A stretch of DNA of 64,000 nt, from positions 34,100,805 through 34,164,804 of the forward strand of contig OY855908.1 in assembly GCA_963693305.1 (NCBI GenBank), written 5' to 3'. This DNA is from Meandrina meandrites. Lineage: Eukaryota > Cnidaria > Anthozoa > Scleractinia > Meandrinidae. The notes under the pieces were generated by a model. The model was not told the DNA's origin. It did not search any database and saw only the letters and a list, made by a program, of their open reading frames with translations. Below, piece by piece: positions 50,601-61,539 of this stretch. The translations under genes and the position numbers were made by a program. The stretch's first letter is position 1. Every line of letters starts with the position of its first letter.

Positions 50601-53600
50601 ACATTAGCGCTCGCCCACTCGCCCAGGCGAGTGTCTAAACTGCCGGGCGAGTACAAATCACCGATCACTCGCCCGGTTTGGCGAGTACGATTTTCAGCTT
50701 TCTACTTTCCACTTTGAAATAATTTATGTTTACCATTTTGAAATCTCCCACAAACCTATCGCTTTGTCGCAATTTAATTTCTGGTTCTCAAACATTTAAA
50801 AATAGCTTCCCTTGGTTATCGTTAAATGATGAAGAGACGCTGTATATTTGAACTCACTTAGTGTTAAAATGTGGAGATTTATTCCTGGGGTGTCTAAAAT
50901 ATCCGCTAGCAAGAAAATACCGCTCCTGATAACAGCACGTCAACAACGGTCCGTGAATCTCGCGATGTCGATGTTCGTCAGGGTGGGTGGAGCGGGGTTG
51001 GGGGTGGGGGGGGAGGGGGTGTTAATGTTTTCTGTGTTTGTGTAGAGCTAGGAGACTGGGCGAGTGAAAAATTATCTGGGCGAGTGCAGCTCGAAGGTTA
51101 CTCGCCAAAATGGCGAGCGCTCCGAAATTTTAGTTTCCAACCCTGGTTTAAGGCTTTTGATACCTATGATATTATAAACTATAAACGTTGGACAAAATAG
51201 AGATGATGTTCCTGCTTCAGTTGTCTTCAGTTTCTTTCTTTCTCCTTCTGTGATTTTGTCTCTGTAATGTCTACAGTTCATAAATTTGTATTGTACCTCT
51301 TTAATAAAACAGCAAAAAAAAAACTCAACTAAATAAAACAAAAAAAGAAGAAAAGAGTCAACTAACAGGCGTTTGTGGAAAAAACGCAAATCTCCCACTT
51401 ACAGATAAACGTTTCCAATGAAACAATTCCGCTCTCGCTTTATGGAGAACTATTTACACGGTTCTAAATCGAAGATTACCCTATGAGGAACACGCGACTT
51501 CCATATTTGGATAAAATGATGACAAAACGTTAGAAAGGTTTCATCGCTGTAAGGGATGTCTTCACTGCAAAAAAATGACTCTGTTTGGGTTCTTGGTGGC
51601 GACCACTGACTTTAAGTAAGTGCAAGTGTAGGTAAGGGACGGACCATTATTTTTCTGGAGGGGGGGATGAAAAATATTGAAAAAAATTGTTTGCAGGGCC
51701 TAAAAAGACAAAATAAATTGTTTGCAAACATCATATGTATTAAAAAAATAGTTTGCATAGAAGTCAGAGAAACTTTTTCTTAATTTTTTAATTTTTTAAC
51801 GAAGACTAGTGAGCAGCACAAGGAAAGACTTTTTGTAGTTGTAAGCTTGTCGTTTTTTTTCCGACGCGTGTATATGTTATTGCGTGTTGTTATATTTTGG
51901 GGGCCATACGATTAGCGCTAATCGTATGCCCCCCAAAATATTAAGGCGTTTTTTGTAACGTTCGTTTACAGCATATTTTAGTTATTATTCACTTCCATGG
52001 GAAGTTGTAGCTAGGCACGCGAATGTGCTATATATGCTGTTCTTTGCTGGTTGTATTCATTCCCTGAAGAAGTCTCAGTTAGAGACGAAACGCGTCGTAA
52101 ATAAACGACAAGCTTACAACCACAAGAAGTCTTTCCTCGTGCTGCTCACTAGTCTTCATTAAACAATTAAAAAAAAATTACTGCCGCCAATCGTCGTAGT
52201 GTACGTCTCAGAAAACGAAAAGATGAGTTCAGAGGTGTTTATTGGTCGCCACCATAAAATATTGAATTAAATAATGATTGATGGCAGCAAAAGCGAACCT
52301 CATTTTTGTGTCAGATCGTGGTTAAAAAAGATCGAAAAAAATTGTTTGGAGGAAGGTGTTGTTAGAGGTGCATAGATAAAAAAAAATTGTTTGCAGAGAG
52401 AGATTTTTCATCCCCCCCCCCCCCCCCCCCCCCTCCAGAAAAATAATGGTCCGTCCCTGAGCAGTAGTTACAGTGCGACTACTCGAACCGGGGCACCCTG
52501 AACAAAATTAACCAATCACAGTGTTAATTGAAAACAAAGGATAGGGACATTTTTTAGCAACGGACCAATGACGTTCTAGGATGCAAACAACCCTAACACT
52601 AAAAAATGTCCCTATCCTTTGTTTTCAATTAACATTGTGATTAGTAATTTTTTTTCAGGGTGCCCCGGTTCGAGTAGTCGCACTGTAAGAGGTGTTGAAG
52701 TATGTTACACTGCTTTTCCTTTCTATATTTTTAGAGTTACGTATGTCTCAATAAAAATAGGAAAAAAACTGCTTCAAAAAAGTCATTAGTAAATAATAAA
52801 GATGGTAAATTTTAAGCTCGGTGATAAATAATGAAGATGATCTTTTTCAACAATGACACGAGCATGGGACAAAGAAAAATTCTGAGTCCCCGACGGGAAT
52901 CGAACCCATGGCCTCCCAGATACCGGTTGGGCGCTCTAACCAACTGAGCTACAAGAGACTCGTTGTGAGCTTGGCCATTTACTAGGTTGATATGTGACAC
53001 GCGTCCTGCATACTGCTAGGATCAGCAATGTCGAAATCATCAAGTTTGATGATTGATGATTTCGACATTGCTGATCCTAGCAGTATGCAGGACGCGTGTC
53101 ACATATCAACCTAGTAAATGGCCAAGCTCACAACGAGTCTCTTGTAGCTCAGTTGGTTAGAGCGCCCAACCGGTATCTGGGAGGCCATGGGTCCGATTCC
53201 CGTCGGGGACTCAGAATTTTTCTTTGTCCCATGCTCGTGTCATTGTTGAAAAAGATCATCTTCTAAAAAGTCATTCTTTCTGATAAAGTTCCAGATCCCG
53301 TTGCCTTGTACCCTCTCGATGGCACTTCTGGTACCAAGGAAATCAACAATCGAGTAGGAGAAGGAGTCCCAAGTGGGGTTTACCTGGCCCCAGGACCAGA
53401 TGGAAAAAGTGATGGCTCTCATGAATTCTCGGGAACTGCTAATAGCTACATCGAGTTTCCAAACGATGGCGGCTTGGACGTGATGAATTCGATAACGATG
53501 CTCTGTTGGCTGTACCCAGGTGGCCAAAACGGTCCTATTTTCAACTATAGGAACAGTGGAAGTTGGGGGGTTCATTTGTGGGTAGGGGCCGGTCAGCTTT

Positions 53601-55365
53601 TCGTTCGTTTCACCAAAAGAGATTACTCGTTTACAGATGGCTTGCTTCACACTCCTCTTAAGCCGGAGGATGGATGGAAATTTGTCGGTGCTTCCTATGA
53701 TCAAGCTTCTGGCGATCAGAAATTGTGGGTTGATGGAAAAATGGTTCAAACGTCAAACATTGGAGCAAATCTTCAACTAGCCACGCAAGATAGCGTGAGA
53801 ATGGGAGTGAAAATTGGTGATGTGAGGTACTTTAAAGGGAGGATCGCCCAGATGCAGGTCTACAATGTTGCTTTGACACAAGAGCAAATACAGACCATAC
53901 AAGACAGGATCACACTTGATGGTAACAAATATTCTTTTTTTCTTCACTGTTCTTACAATGCATATGTGACCCTCCACGGGAAAAAAGGGACAAAGGTGAT
54001 AGCACGCTCACAACACGCTTCCACTTTAAAACAATAGATTTTGATTTTAGCACGCTTTAAGCGTGTTCTGAAACTTGCCTCATTAGTAAATCTTTTGTTT
54101 TACAGCACACACTAAACACAATAAAGCGTGCGAGGCCTAAGAAAGAAGCGTAAGCCGTCGAACAGTAAAAGCGTGTCAAGCTTCAAAACAAAAGTTTGCG
54201 TGTCAGTTGTAATCATGCGTACAACAATTCGCGTCGTTTAATTAGCTTCTGAGAAATTAAGTGGACCAGCGAAGTATGACATTTTTTTTTGCATAAATAT
54301 CAGGCACGCAGGCAGGTAGGTAGTTAAGTAGGTAAGTAGGTAGGTCGGTAGGTAGGTAGGTAGGTAGGTAGGTAGGTAGGTAGGTAGGTAGGTAGGTAGG
54401 TAGGTAGGCAGGCAGGCAGGTAGGTAGGTAGGTAGGTAGGTAGGCAGGCAGGCAGGTAGGTAGGTAGGTAGGTAGGTAGGTAGGTAGGTAGGTAGGCAGG
54501 TAGGCAGGTAGGTAGGTAGGTAGGTAGGTAGGTAGGTAAGTAGGTAGGTCGGTAGGTAGGTCGGTAGGTAGGTCGGTAGGTAGGTCGGTAGGTCGGTAGG
54601 TAGGTAGGTAGGTAGGTAGGTAGGTAGGTAGGTAGGTAGGTAGGCAGGTAGGTAGGTAGGTAGGCAGGTAGGTAGGTAGGTAGGTAGGTAGGTAAGTAGG
54701 TAGGTAGGTAGGTAGGTAGGTAGGTAGGCAGGTAGGTAGGTAGGTAGGTAGGTAGGTACGTAAGTAGGTAGGTAGGTAGGTAGGCAGGCAGGTAGGTAGG
54801 TAGGTAGGTAGGTAGGTAGGTAGGTAGGTAGGTAGGTAGGCAGGTAGGTAGGTAGGTAGGTAGGTAGGTAGGTAGGTAGGTAGGTAGGTAGGTAGGTAGG
54901 TAGGCAGGCAGGCAGGTAGGTAGGTAGGTAGGTAGGTAGGTAGGTAGGTAGGTAAGTAGGTAGGTAGGTAGGTAGGTAGGTAGGTAGGTAAGTAGGTAGG
55001 TAGGTAGGTAGGCAGGTAGGTAGGTAGGTAGGTAGGTAGGTAAGTAGGTAGGTAGGTAGGTAGGCAGGTAGGTAGGTAGGTAGGTAGGTAGGTAGGTAGG
55101 TAGGCAGGTAGGTAGGTAGGTAGGTAGGTAGGTAAGTAGGTAGGTAGGTAGGTAGGTAGGTAGGTAAGTAGGTAGGTAGGTAGGTAGGTAGGTAGGTAGG
55201 TAGGTAGGCAGGTAGGTAGGTAGGTAGGTAGGTAAGTAGGTAGGTAGGTAGGTAGGTAGGTAGGTAGGTAGGTAGGTAGGTAGGTAGGTAGGTAGGTAGG
55301 TAGGTAGGTAGGTAGGTAGGTAGGTAGGTAGGCAGGTAGGCAGGTAGGCAGGCAGGTAGGCAGGT

Positions 55366-55408
<43 letters not shown>

Positions 55409-58400
55409 CAAGCAGGCAGGTATGTAGGTAGTTAGGCCCCTTGATTCTAGTTACCTTGCTTTGCTACTACTGATCTCTTGAGTGGGAACGTTCTACCCTT
55501 TTACTACTTACCATTTTTATGTGTTAGCGTGTCAGAAACCTCTTGGAATGGAAAGACGTTTTATATCGGACGCCCAGATCGCCACTTCTTCTCAATGGGA
55601 CATCAACCACGCCGCAGTGCAAGGAAGATTACACTTCAAGGCCGGAGGAGGCAAGCAGGGAGGCTGGTCAGCGGGTGCTAACAATCAGAATCAATGGCTT
55701 CAAGTTGACCTCGGCGTTGAGACCTCAGTCAAGGTCATAGGAACTCAAGGAAGGAACGCCGCTGACCAGTGGGTCACCAGTTACAAGTTACAATACAGTA
55801 ATGATGGGATCTCATTTGTGAATTACAAGGACCCAGGAAGCAGCGCTGATAAGGTATTAACATTGAGAAACATTCTTTCTTTAAAACTGTCAATGCATAA
55901 TTTTAACGGAACAATAAGAGAATTAGAATGGAAATACTGCAGTCTGATTGGCTGAGCTATTGCAAACTATCAGCCATTAGAAGAAACTAAGGCCTGGTTT
56001 AAACGTTGCATTTTACATGAGCCGAATCAAATTGCCGAATTATTGCATGTAAAATGCGACGTATAAAACAATTAAATTCGGCAGATTTGAATTGAATGCG
56101 AGTTTAGTCGAATATTCGATTGTTCCAGTTTCATTGCCGTTCATAGCTGTTCTTTGCGGAACAACGTGAAATGACCAAATTTTGCGTATTGTGGACAACC
56201 TGAACCACGAGGGATAATTTTTGGTTTTAATATTTGGAATTGAACGCCCAGCAATAGCTTAGCAATTAAATGCGACACAAATAAATGCGACGTTTAAAAC
56301 CAAATACCGAATTTTTAATTCGAGTCGACTCGAATTAGTATTGTATTCGGCGCGTGTAAAATGCGACGTTTAAACCAGGCCTAAGCCGTGTTCTATATTG
56401 GAACCCCGCGAATATGATTGGTTCTCCCGCACTGTAAACTATTAAACAAATAGATTATGAGCTCGAGATTTCTATCGCGTGATAGTTCACATGAGTCTGA
56501 AATGTCAAAATTGCTGAATAAACTTATGAGCGTGCGTACACAAACTTAATTTACAAATGACAAAGCAGCCCCCGCGCGCGATTCAGCGTGAAGTTTAATA
56601 CTTGTTCTTATCATTCCACTAGTGCGCCATTTGACCATATTAGGGTAAAAGAACGTGCAAAATATGCCACGTTATTACACTGTAGAACAGGGCAAAAATA
56701 TGGACTGAAAGCGGAGCGACAAAATGGCTGAGCCAAACTTTAATTTTTGGTGGAATAATAAATCTCTTATTCGATGGTTTAACATATAATAAGAGCGCGG
56801 ACATTTTGCTCATTCCTCGTATTTTTCCTCGCCCCTTCGGGCCTTGGAAAAATACTACACAACTCACAAAATATCCGCGCGTATTATATGTTAAACCACC
56901 GAATAATCGAATCCTATCACCTCATAGGATTTTGGAGCTCATAATCTAATTGTTGATAAGGATCGAAATAAGGAAGTGATCATTTAGGAAAAAAATTGCT
57001 CGGATTATAGACAAAATCTCACAACTTGTAGTATACAAAATTAATACAATCAGTTGAGAGAACTTTAATGTATGTTGCATGAGTATAAGACTTTTGAAGC
57101 CTTGGGGACGCGGCAGTCAGTCTGTAAAACGATTAATTCAGTGTCAATCGATTTAGCTTCACATGAACTAATTGGGGACACTATAATCTCTAAACAATTT
57201 AAAAAACATGAAAGTAAAACTCATGAAAAGAGGACAGAAATCAGAGAACACCAGAGAAATTTAGAAATAAAATACGAGCCACAAGCGAGTGTTTTACAAC
57301 GTTTTGTTTAGATTTTTACAGGAAACGCTGACAGGGATACCGTTGTATATCACACTCTAAGCTTGTCAAGCAAAATACGTTACATCCGGGTCGTTCCATG
57401 GACATGGCACAGTCACATTACTATGAGAATGGAGCTCTTTGGTTGTCCAGGTAACTGCATATGTATACATATATGCTAAATAGTACAATACAACTACAAC
57501 TAATTAAAGCAGTTTCAGCACGCAATTCCATCCTAGCGGTATAGGTCTTTAATACGCTTTATAAAGGCCTAGAGTAGGAATGGGGTTTAACTGATAGCTA
57601 AGAATTTATTTATTTATTATTTATTTAAAGATTTCTCAAACAAGAGACATTTACAACTAAAAAGATAAGATATATAAGAAAAAAAAAAACAAGTGGGAGG
57701 ATAACAGCAGGGGAAAACTAAATAGCCATATAAAGGCTGTTCTCCCAGATAAAGCTAAGTTACAAATAGATTTACTAATGAAGAGAAAAAAATTAAGCTA
57801 GTTACAATTTATTATACAAAGGTAAGTAATATTAATATGTATGTTCATATTACTAAACATTAATTAATTGGTCACCGTTTCACTCTCAGCTGAAAAATAA
57901 AGCGCCTTTTTACTGTTAGCTCAGATTTAAGATCAAACATCTACTGATAGCTGAAAAATAAGCTGAAAATTTTACTGATAGCTGAAATATCGCTGGCAGT
58001 TAGACTGATAACTAGATCATCACCATCATCATCATTATCATTCACATACTTTATTATATTAAACGCGATAAAAATTTCAAAGCAGGATGCTTGTGTGTAC
58101 TCTAAATAGTAAAAATTTAAATTTACAGAACAGTTAGTCATCATTAGCCATTTTTCTTACTCCCAAGAAAAATATACATGTACCTCGATAACCTTTAAAA
58201 TATATGTACATAAGTAGCATTTAAACTCGTGGTATTGTCTGGGGAACGACTAAACGGACTGGCCATTTAAATTAAGCTCCTTATCATAAGTTTCCTTCTT
58301 CGCATTGCGATAGAAAGCCGAAAATTGGGAACCGTATAATATGAAGAAACCGCGTTTTATAAGATGGACCTCTGTGGCTAACTGCATTTTTTTTAATAAA

Positions 58401-59927
58401 GTACGAACTAAATATATCTAGTGATCTTATTGCTCCTTCTGAGGCTGTAAGTCACACTGCACCCCCATATGTATTCCTATTTTAAATCGATGATATTAGA
58501 TCTTTTTGCTGACTTTCTTCTAAAGAATGCCAAGACCCGCTTGGAATGGAAAGCCGTGTAATTTCCGACGCTCAGATTTCTGCTTCATCACAATGGGATG
58601 CGAACCATGCGGCCATACAGGGAAGGCTTAACTTCCTGGCAGGAGGCGGGAAGCAAGGTGGCTGGTCGGCAGGGGCCAATGATCAAAATCAGTGGCTTCA
58701 AGCGGACCTAGGCACTATCAAAAAAGTGACACACTTGGGAACGCAAGGGAGGAACGCTGCTGATCAGTGGGTGACCAGTTACAAGGTAGTATACAGCACC
58801 GATGGCGCGTCCTTTCAATTCTATAAAGAACAAGGCGCCGACGAGGTATGTCAACTTTTCTTAAATGGCCGTTTTTATGCTAGCGACGAATAAGTCGTCT
58901 AGACGCCTTTGACGCCTAAGACATTAGAGGCGTCTGGTGTAAAAACGGGACGCATTTAGTAGACGGCCTAACAGAAGAAAAAATAAAAACCGGACGAACA
59001 GGACAAAATGCTGACTAGTTCCAGTCGCCTCTGGACGAGCGTCCCATTTTTAGAAGTTAAGGCTGCCCGTTAAGAGTGTCGTTTAGACACTCTTAAGAAA
59101 AGACACTAAGGCCATCAGACGTTAAAGGCGTCTGTCTTATTTAATGTTTTTATGCTAGACATAAAAGTCGTCTCGAGACAGCTTTAACGTCTCAGACGGC
59201 TTTTAAGTCTCTAACAAAAAAACGGCCAATTACTTTGTACACCCCTCCGTAACAGACCTGGTGAAAACCGGAGGTGTTTGCCTTTTTCCTGGTGACATTC
59301 GGATTCGGTTTCCTGGCCCAGGCGAATTCTTTAAAAAGACTCTTCTTCATCAGTTTTATTCCTTTTGGGTTGTGTGTATATTTTGAGGAAAACGCCATTG
59401 AAACTACTAGTGCTCAGCCCCCTCTTAAGCACTCGGCCGTTCATTTCAGCTGTTTAATTAGCAATTTGATTGTTCAAACATCGCATATGATGGTGGTACC
59501 CTGTAACAATCAGAAATAAGAGAAATATTAAACATTTCTGAACATTTTACTTACAAAAGATTTAAAAGTTGGGCTCGTTTAGCCCCTCATAACTGTAGTA
59601 AGCCACATCAACAGAAGTTATGTTCAGTACACGCATTATTTTGAAAAGGCGTTTGTTGTCGCATTCGAGAGATTAGTACATGTTCATGCGTTGTTAGATA
59701 AAATGATGTATTGTGTTGACTTTAAACATAGAGCTCTGGTTTGAAATTTTATTCCAACTGTTTTTCTGCCTTTGTTAATACATATTCAGATTTTTACTGC
59801 AAATTCAGACCGAGACACGATTGTGTACAACTATCTGAGTTCGCCCGTAACAGCTCGCTTCATCAGGATTCATCCGTGGACCTATCACAATCACATTTCA
59901 ATGCGGATGGAGATTTACGGCTGCTGA
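42298..59927 (+). CDS. Secreted LamG plus two F5/8C (discoidin) domain protein
   Basis: Complete seven-exon gene of 17.6 kb: 42298-42352, 45651-45683, 53295-53921, 55528-55853, 57312-57450, 58526-58845 and 59790-59927. It joins in frame to 545 residues and stop. Exon 1 is a signal peptide ([18 protein letters not shown]). Exon 2 is a ten-codon spacer ([11 protein letters not shown]). Exon 3 is a concanavalin-like LamG/laminin-3 fold domain (ALYPLDG...YIEFPNDGG...[20 protein letters not shown]). Exons 4-5 and 6-7 each make one discoidin domain, starting C-Q-x-P-L-G-M-E and ending FGCP and YGC. The last domain ends directly at its final Cys. Domain boundaries are phase 1 and the intron inside each discoidin is phase 0. 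Predicted extracellular adhesion or carbohydrate/lipid-binding protein; the ligand is unknown. Introns hold many elements, including the long GGTA array. Confidence 0.93.
42826..43775. repeat. 195-base direct duplication, second copy split by an insertion
   Basis: Unit 1 (42826-43020) repeats from 43022, sharing 'gatatcaagatctttgctgc' and 'cgcacattgccaaaaaggct'. The second unit stops near 43139 and resumes at about 43687, interrupted by the miniature-element composite at 43140-43686. It lies in intron 1 of the LamG/discoidin gene. Confidence 0.8.
43140..43686. mobile_element. Composite miniature element
   Basis: The left part is a foldback (43150-43293) with arms AATACATGGTTTC and GAAACCATGTATT, plus longer pairing around GATATGAAATTTATCTTC. 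The right part (about 43295-43676) has ends TATTATATAAAC and GTTTATATAATA and contains a short tandem array of GAAGATTTCCG/GAAGATTGCCG units. A further palindrome on CCACACATGTG lies near 43574-43613. Its boundaries are fixed by the interrupted direct repeat. Confidence 0.7.
45088..45483 (-). mobile_element. tRNA-derived SINE with (TTCAC)n tail
   Basis: The minus-strand tRNA-like head (about 45483-45405) has GCTCAGTTGCGTGG and GGATTCGAGCCCC. The body extends left and ends in a GTGAA pentamer array at 45090-45119 (plus-strand view). It lies about 170 bases before exon 2 of the LamG/discoidin gene. Confidence 0.75.
47890..49202. mobile_element. TA-flanked foldback element, CAGTGCGGCTACT family
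   Basis: Ends TACAGTGCGGCTACTATTAC and its complement. Arms of roughly 300 bases (47890-48196 and 48886-49202) are near-identical inverted copies, so the same frame beginning [12 protein letters not shown] appears on both strands. A TA target with CAGT-type ends is characteristic of Tc1/mariner. About 1.3 kb, no transposase. It lies in intron 2 of the LamG/discoidin gene. Confidence 0.75.
50586..51150. repeat. Element with GGCGAGT motifs and CAGGGT ends
   Basis: Inverted ends GTTTAAGCAGGGT and ACCCTGGTTTAA bracket a segment in which the motif GGGCGAGT or its complement occurs at least seven times near both ends. A G-rich tract lies at 50983-51020. No coding frame. Confidence 0.5.
51635..52458. 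mobile_element. Nested inverted elements with G/C homopolymer arms
   Basis: The outer ends are AGGGACGGACCATTATTTTT then G-rich at 51635, and C-rich then AAAAATAATGGTCCGTCCCT ending at 52458. Inside, 51781-52179 is a second element with about 60-base inverted ends (ACTAGTGAGCAGCAC and GTGCTGCTCACTAGT). At its centre is a short palindrome (51893-51943). The segment at 46962-47182 resembles the outer element (GCGGACCATTATTT then a C run). Noncoding. Confidence 0.7.
52469..52687. mobile_element. Short TA-flanked foldback element, CAGTGCGACTACT family
   Basis: Ends TACAGTGCGACTACTCGAAC and complement, bounded by TA. The arms pair for almost the whole 219 bases, including 'aaaatgtccctatcctttg'. 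It is related by end sequence to the 1.3-kb element at 47890-49202. Confidence 0.8.
52833..53263. mobile_element. SINE palindrome with 209-base arms
   Basis: Arms 52833-53041 (minus-oriented SINE) and 53055-53263 (plus-oriented) are inverted copies around a 13-base centre. I see one mismatch, in box B (GGTTCGATTCC against GGTCCGATTCC). Each arm carries a tRNA-like head (53136-53211 in the right arm) with box A TAGCTCAGTTGG. It ends 31 bases before the LamG exon. Confidence 0.9.
54302..55435. repeat. (GGTA/GGCA)n microsatellite, about 1.1 kb
   Basis: Roughly 280 tetranucleotide units, mostly GGTA, with GGCA variants clustered at both ends and occasional AGTA and GGTC units. It lies in the intron between the LamG exon and the first discoidin exon. 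The minus strand is open as a PTYL repeat; this is an artefact of a 4-base unit lacking stops. Confidence 0.97.
55989..56382. mobile_element. Miniature element with AGGCCTGGTTTAAACG ends
   Basis: Ends AGGCCTGGTTTAAACGTTGC and GCGACGTTTAAACCAGGCCT are inverted, and an internal 'gtaaaatgcgac' motif recurs. About 394 bases; noncoding. It lies in the intron splitting the first discoidin domain. Confidence 0.75.
56769..56905. repeat. Foldback repeat
   Basis: GGTTTAACATATAATA and its complement TATTATATGTTAAACC face each other, with CGCGGACATTTTG and CAAAATATCCGCG pairing inside. Confidence 0.7.
58863..59231. repeat. Foldback element rich in GACGC/GTCT motifs
   Basis: Ends AAATGGCCGTTTTT and AAAAAAACGGCCAATT are inverted, and the interior has several short inverted repeats of GACGCCTTTGACG type. 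It starts 17 bases after the donor of exon 6. Confidence 0.55.
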
Positions 59928-61017
59928 GGTAGATAATTAGTCAGCTACTTGGTATGAACAATTTCTATTTCCTTTTCTTTGAATAACAAGACGTTTCCTC
60001 TCTTCGCCAGCTTAATAAGTTAATTTTTTCCCTGTTTAAAAGACGCGTAAAATTAAGCCCTAAAAATCCTACCCTGCATGCGAGGAGATACCTCAGAAAC
60101 CTATGGCGCAGTTTGTGATGTCTCTAATTAGTTGTTTCTCGAACGCGAAATTCAATATGCAACAGTAACCAACCAGAGACTGCCTCACGGCTGCCTCGTC
60201 CCCAGGACTCGCTCCTTGGTCTTGCGTGGTGCGCTTTGTGTTATGAGATTGATAGTCCCTACCCATCTGCCCCCGCGCTCCCTGTTTTCCCGCCTTTTGG
60301 CCTTAACCGTACGGCCGGCGCCTGGGTACGAGGCAGGCCGCAAGGAGCTCTGTAATGTATGCTACGCGCCATGAGCTTATACAAGATACTTTAGGTAGCC
60401 AAGATTTAAAATCAATGAGTGATGTTTAGCTGTGGACTCTGCCTTTTCATTATAAATTCAACCATTCCGTCGCAGTTTCCTTTTGTGCTTCCAAACTACT
60501 ACGGAGCCTAGATCCTGCTAATCTCGACTCTGCAACAGAGTTGAAAGCAATTGAATACATGTGATACAACTAACGAAATAAAAAAGACGTGTGTAACTCA
60601 GTGCATTTGTTTTGCTTGTCTCCATAGCACAGAGGTCCAAGCTAAGAAGTTCAGAGGGTGTATGGTGTTGGTACATAAACATTAATAAATCACAAGCTAC
60701 ACAAATGGTTTCCTTGTAAAACCGAAGGACAAAGACAGCTCTTGTTTAACAAAAATCAATTGTGGAATAAAGTTTCCTGTTCTGAACTCAGCAAGGCTAA
60801 CGTGTTTCGTTTTTCGCACTAAGCTTCCAAAGTTACATGGACATACTAAATTTGGGGTTCCAGAGTTTCTCTTGCGAAAAATCAGTATTGCCATGAATGC
60901 ATGTGTCGAAAGTAATTTGCGTTTTCTTATGTTTTGCATTAGTACGCTTAGGGATATAGTTTTAAAAATATTCAGAGGTCATTCGGGGTTCATCTCACGA
61001 GAACAGTTGGCAGATCA
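59928..61017. other. 3' flank, no recognised gene
   Basis: Downstream flank of the LamG/discoidin gene. 60971-61028 matches 34068-34125 on the same strand, and 60750-60790 resembles 40848-40890. No coding region recognised. Confidence 0.5.
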
Positions 61018-61242
61018 TTGGTCCGACAACGTTCTAAAAGCCCAATGTCAAAAAACCTTTCTCATGTAAATTATCCTCGTATGATTCAGTTAACAAAAGA
61101 AAATTATGAAGTCTTGGAGGAAGATTTAGAAGTATTAATGATTACCCAGCATATGTTTAAAAACTCAAAAATGCTGAATGAACTATTTTGCGTGTGTTGT
61201 CAGCTCTCTTTATCACGAAAATTTATTGCAACTCGTAAATGA
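61018..61242 (+). pseudogene. Unidentified protein fragment, right copy (disrupted)
   Basis: Inverted duplicate of 41510-41767. It retains YPRMIQLTKENYE, EEDLEVLMI and QHMFKNSKMLNELF in frame to TGA 61240-61242. Upstream of this block it carries a stop and an extra base relative to the left copy. Family unknown. Confidence 0.4.
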
Positions 61243-61539
61243 ACTCGCAGAGTTTGTTATCGTTTACACTTACGTAACTAATTACTTACCACTAGCTTCG
61301 GACTTAGGTTTCGTCAACTATGTTCGAATGGACATCACGTATTAATTTTTATCATAATTATTGTGTTCTACTGTCTGTTTGCATGTGTTATGTTTTCTTT
61401 GACTTTTCTCAAACTTAAAACCGTTTTGTTTCAGTTAAAAAGTGGATGTTACAGAGTGCTTGATTTATTGACTCATGCTAAATTTGAAAAATTGCCTACG
61501 AGCTTGGCTTTAAGCTTCTTGTAACTGAAATGATGTGGA

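Noticed and set aside
53136..53211. Functional tRNA gene
   Set aside because: Box A and B are present, but the sequence is the head of a SINE found in facing copies and again at 19 kb, with a mutated box B and a poor anticodon arm.
54257..55411. 384-residue minus-strand frame of repeating PTYL
   Set aside because: Produced by the GGTA/GGCA microsatellite, whose 4-base unit has no stop in that frame; intronic.
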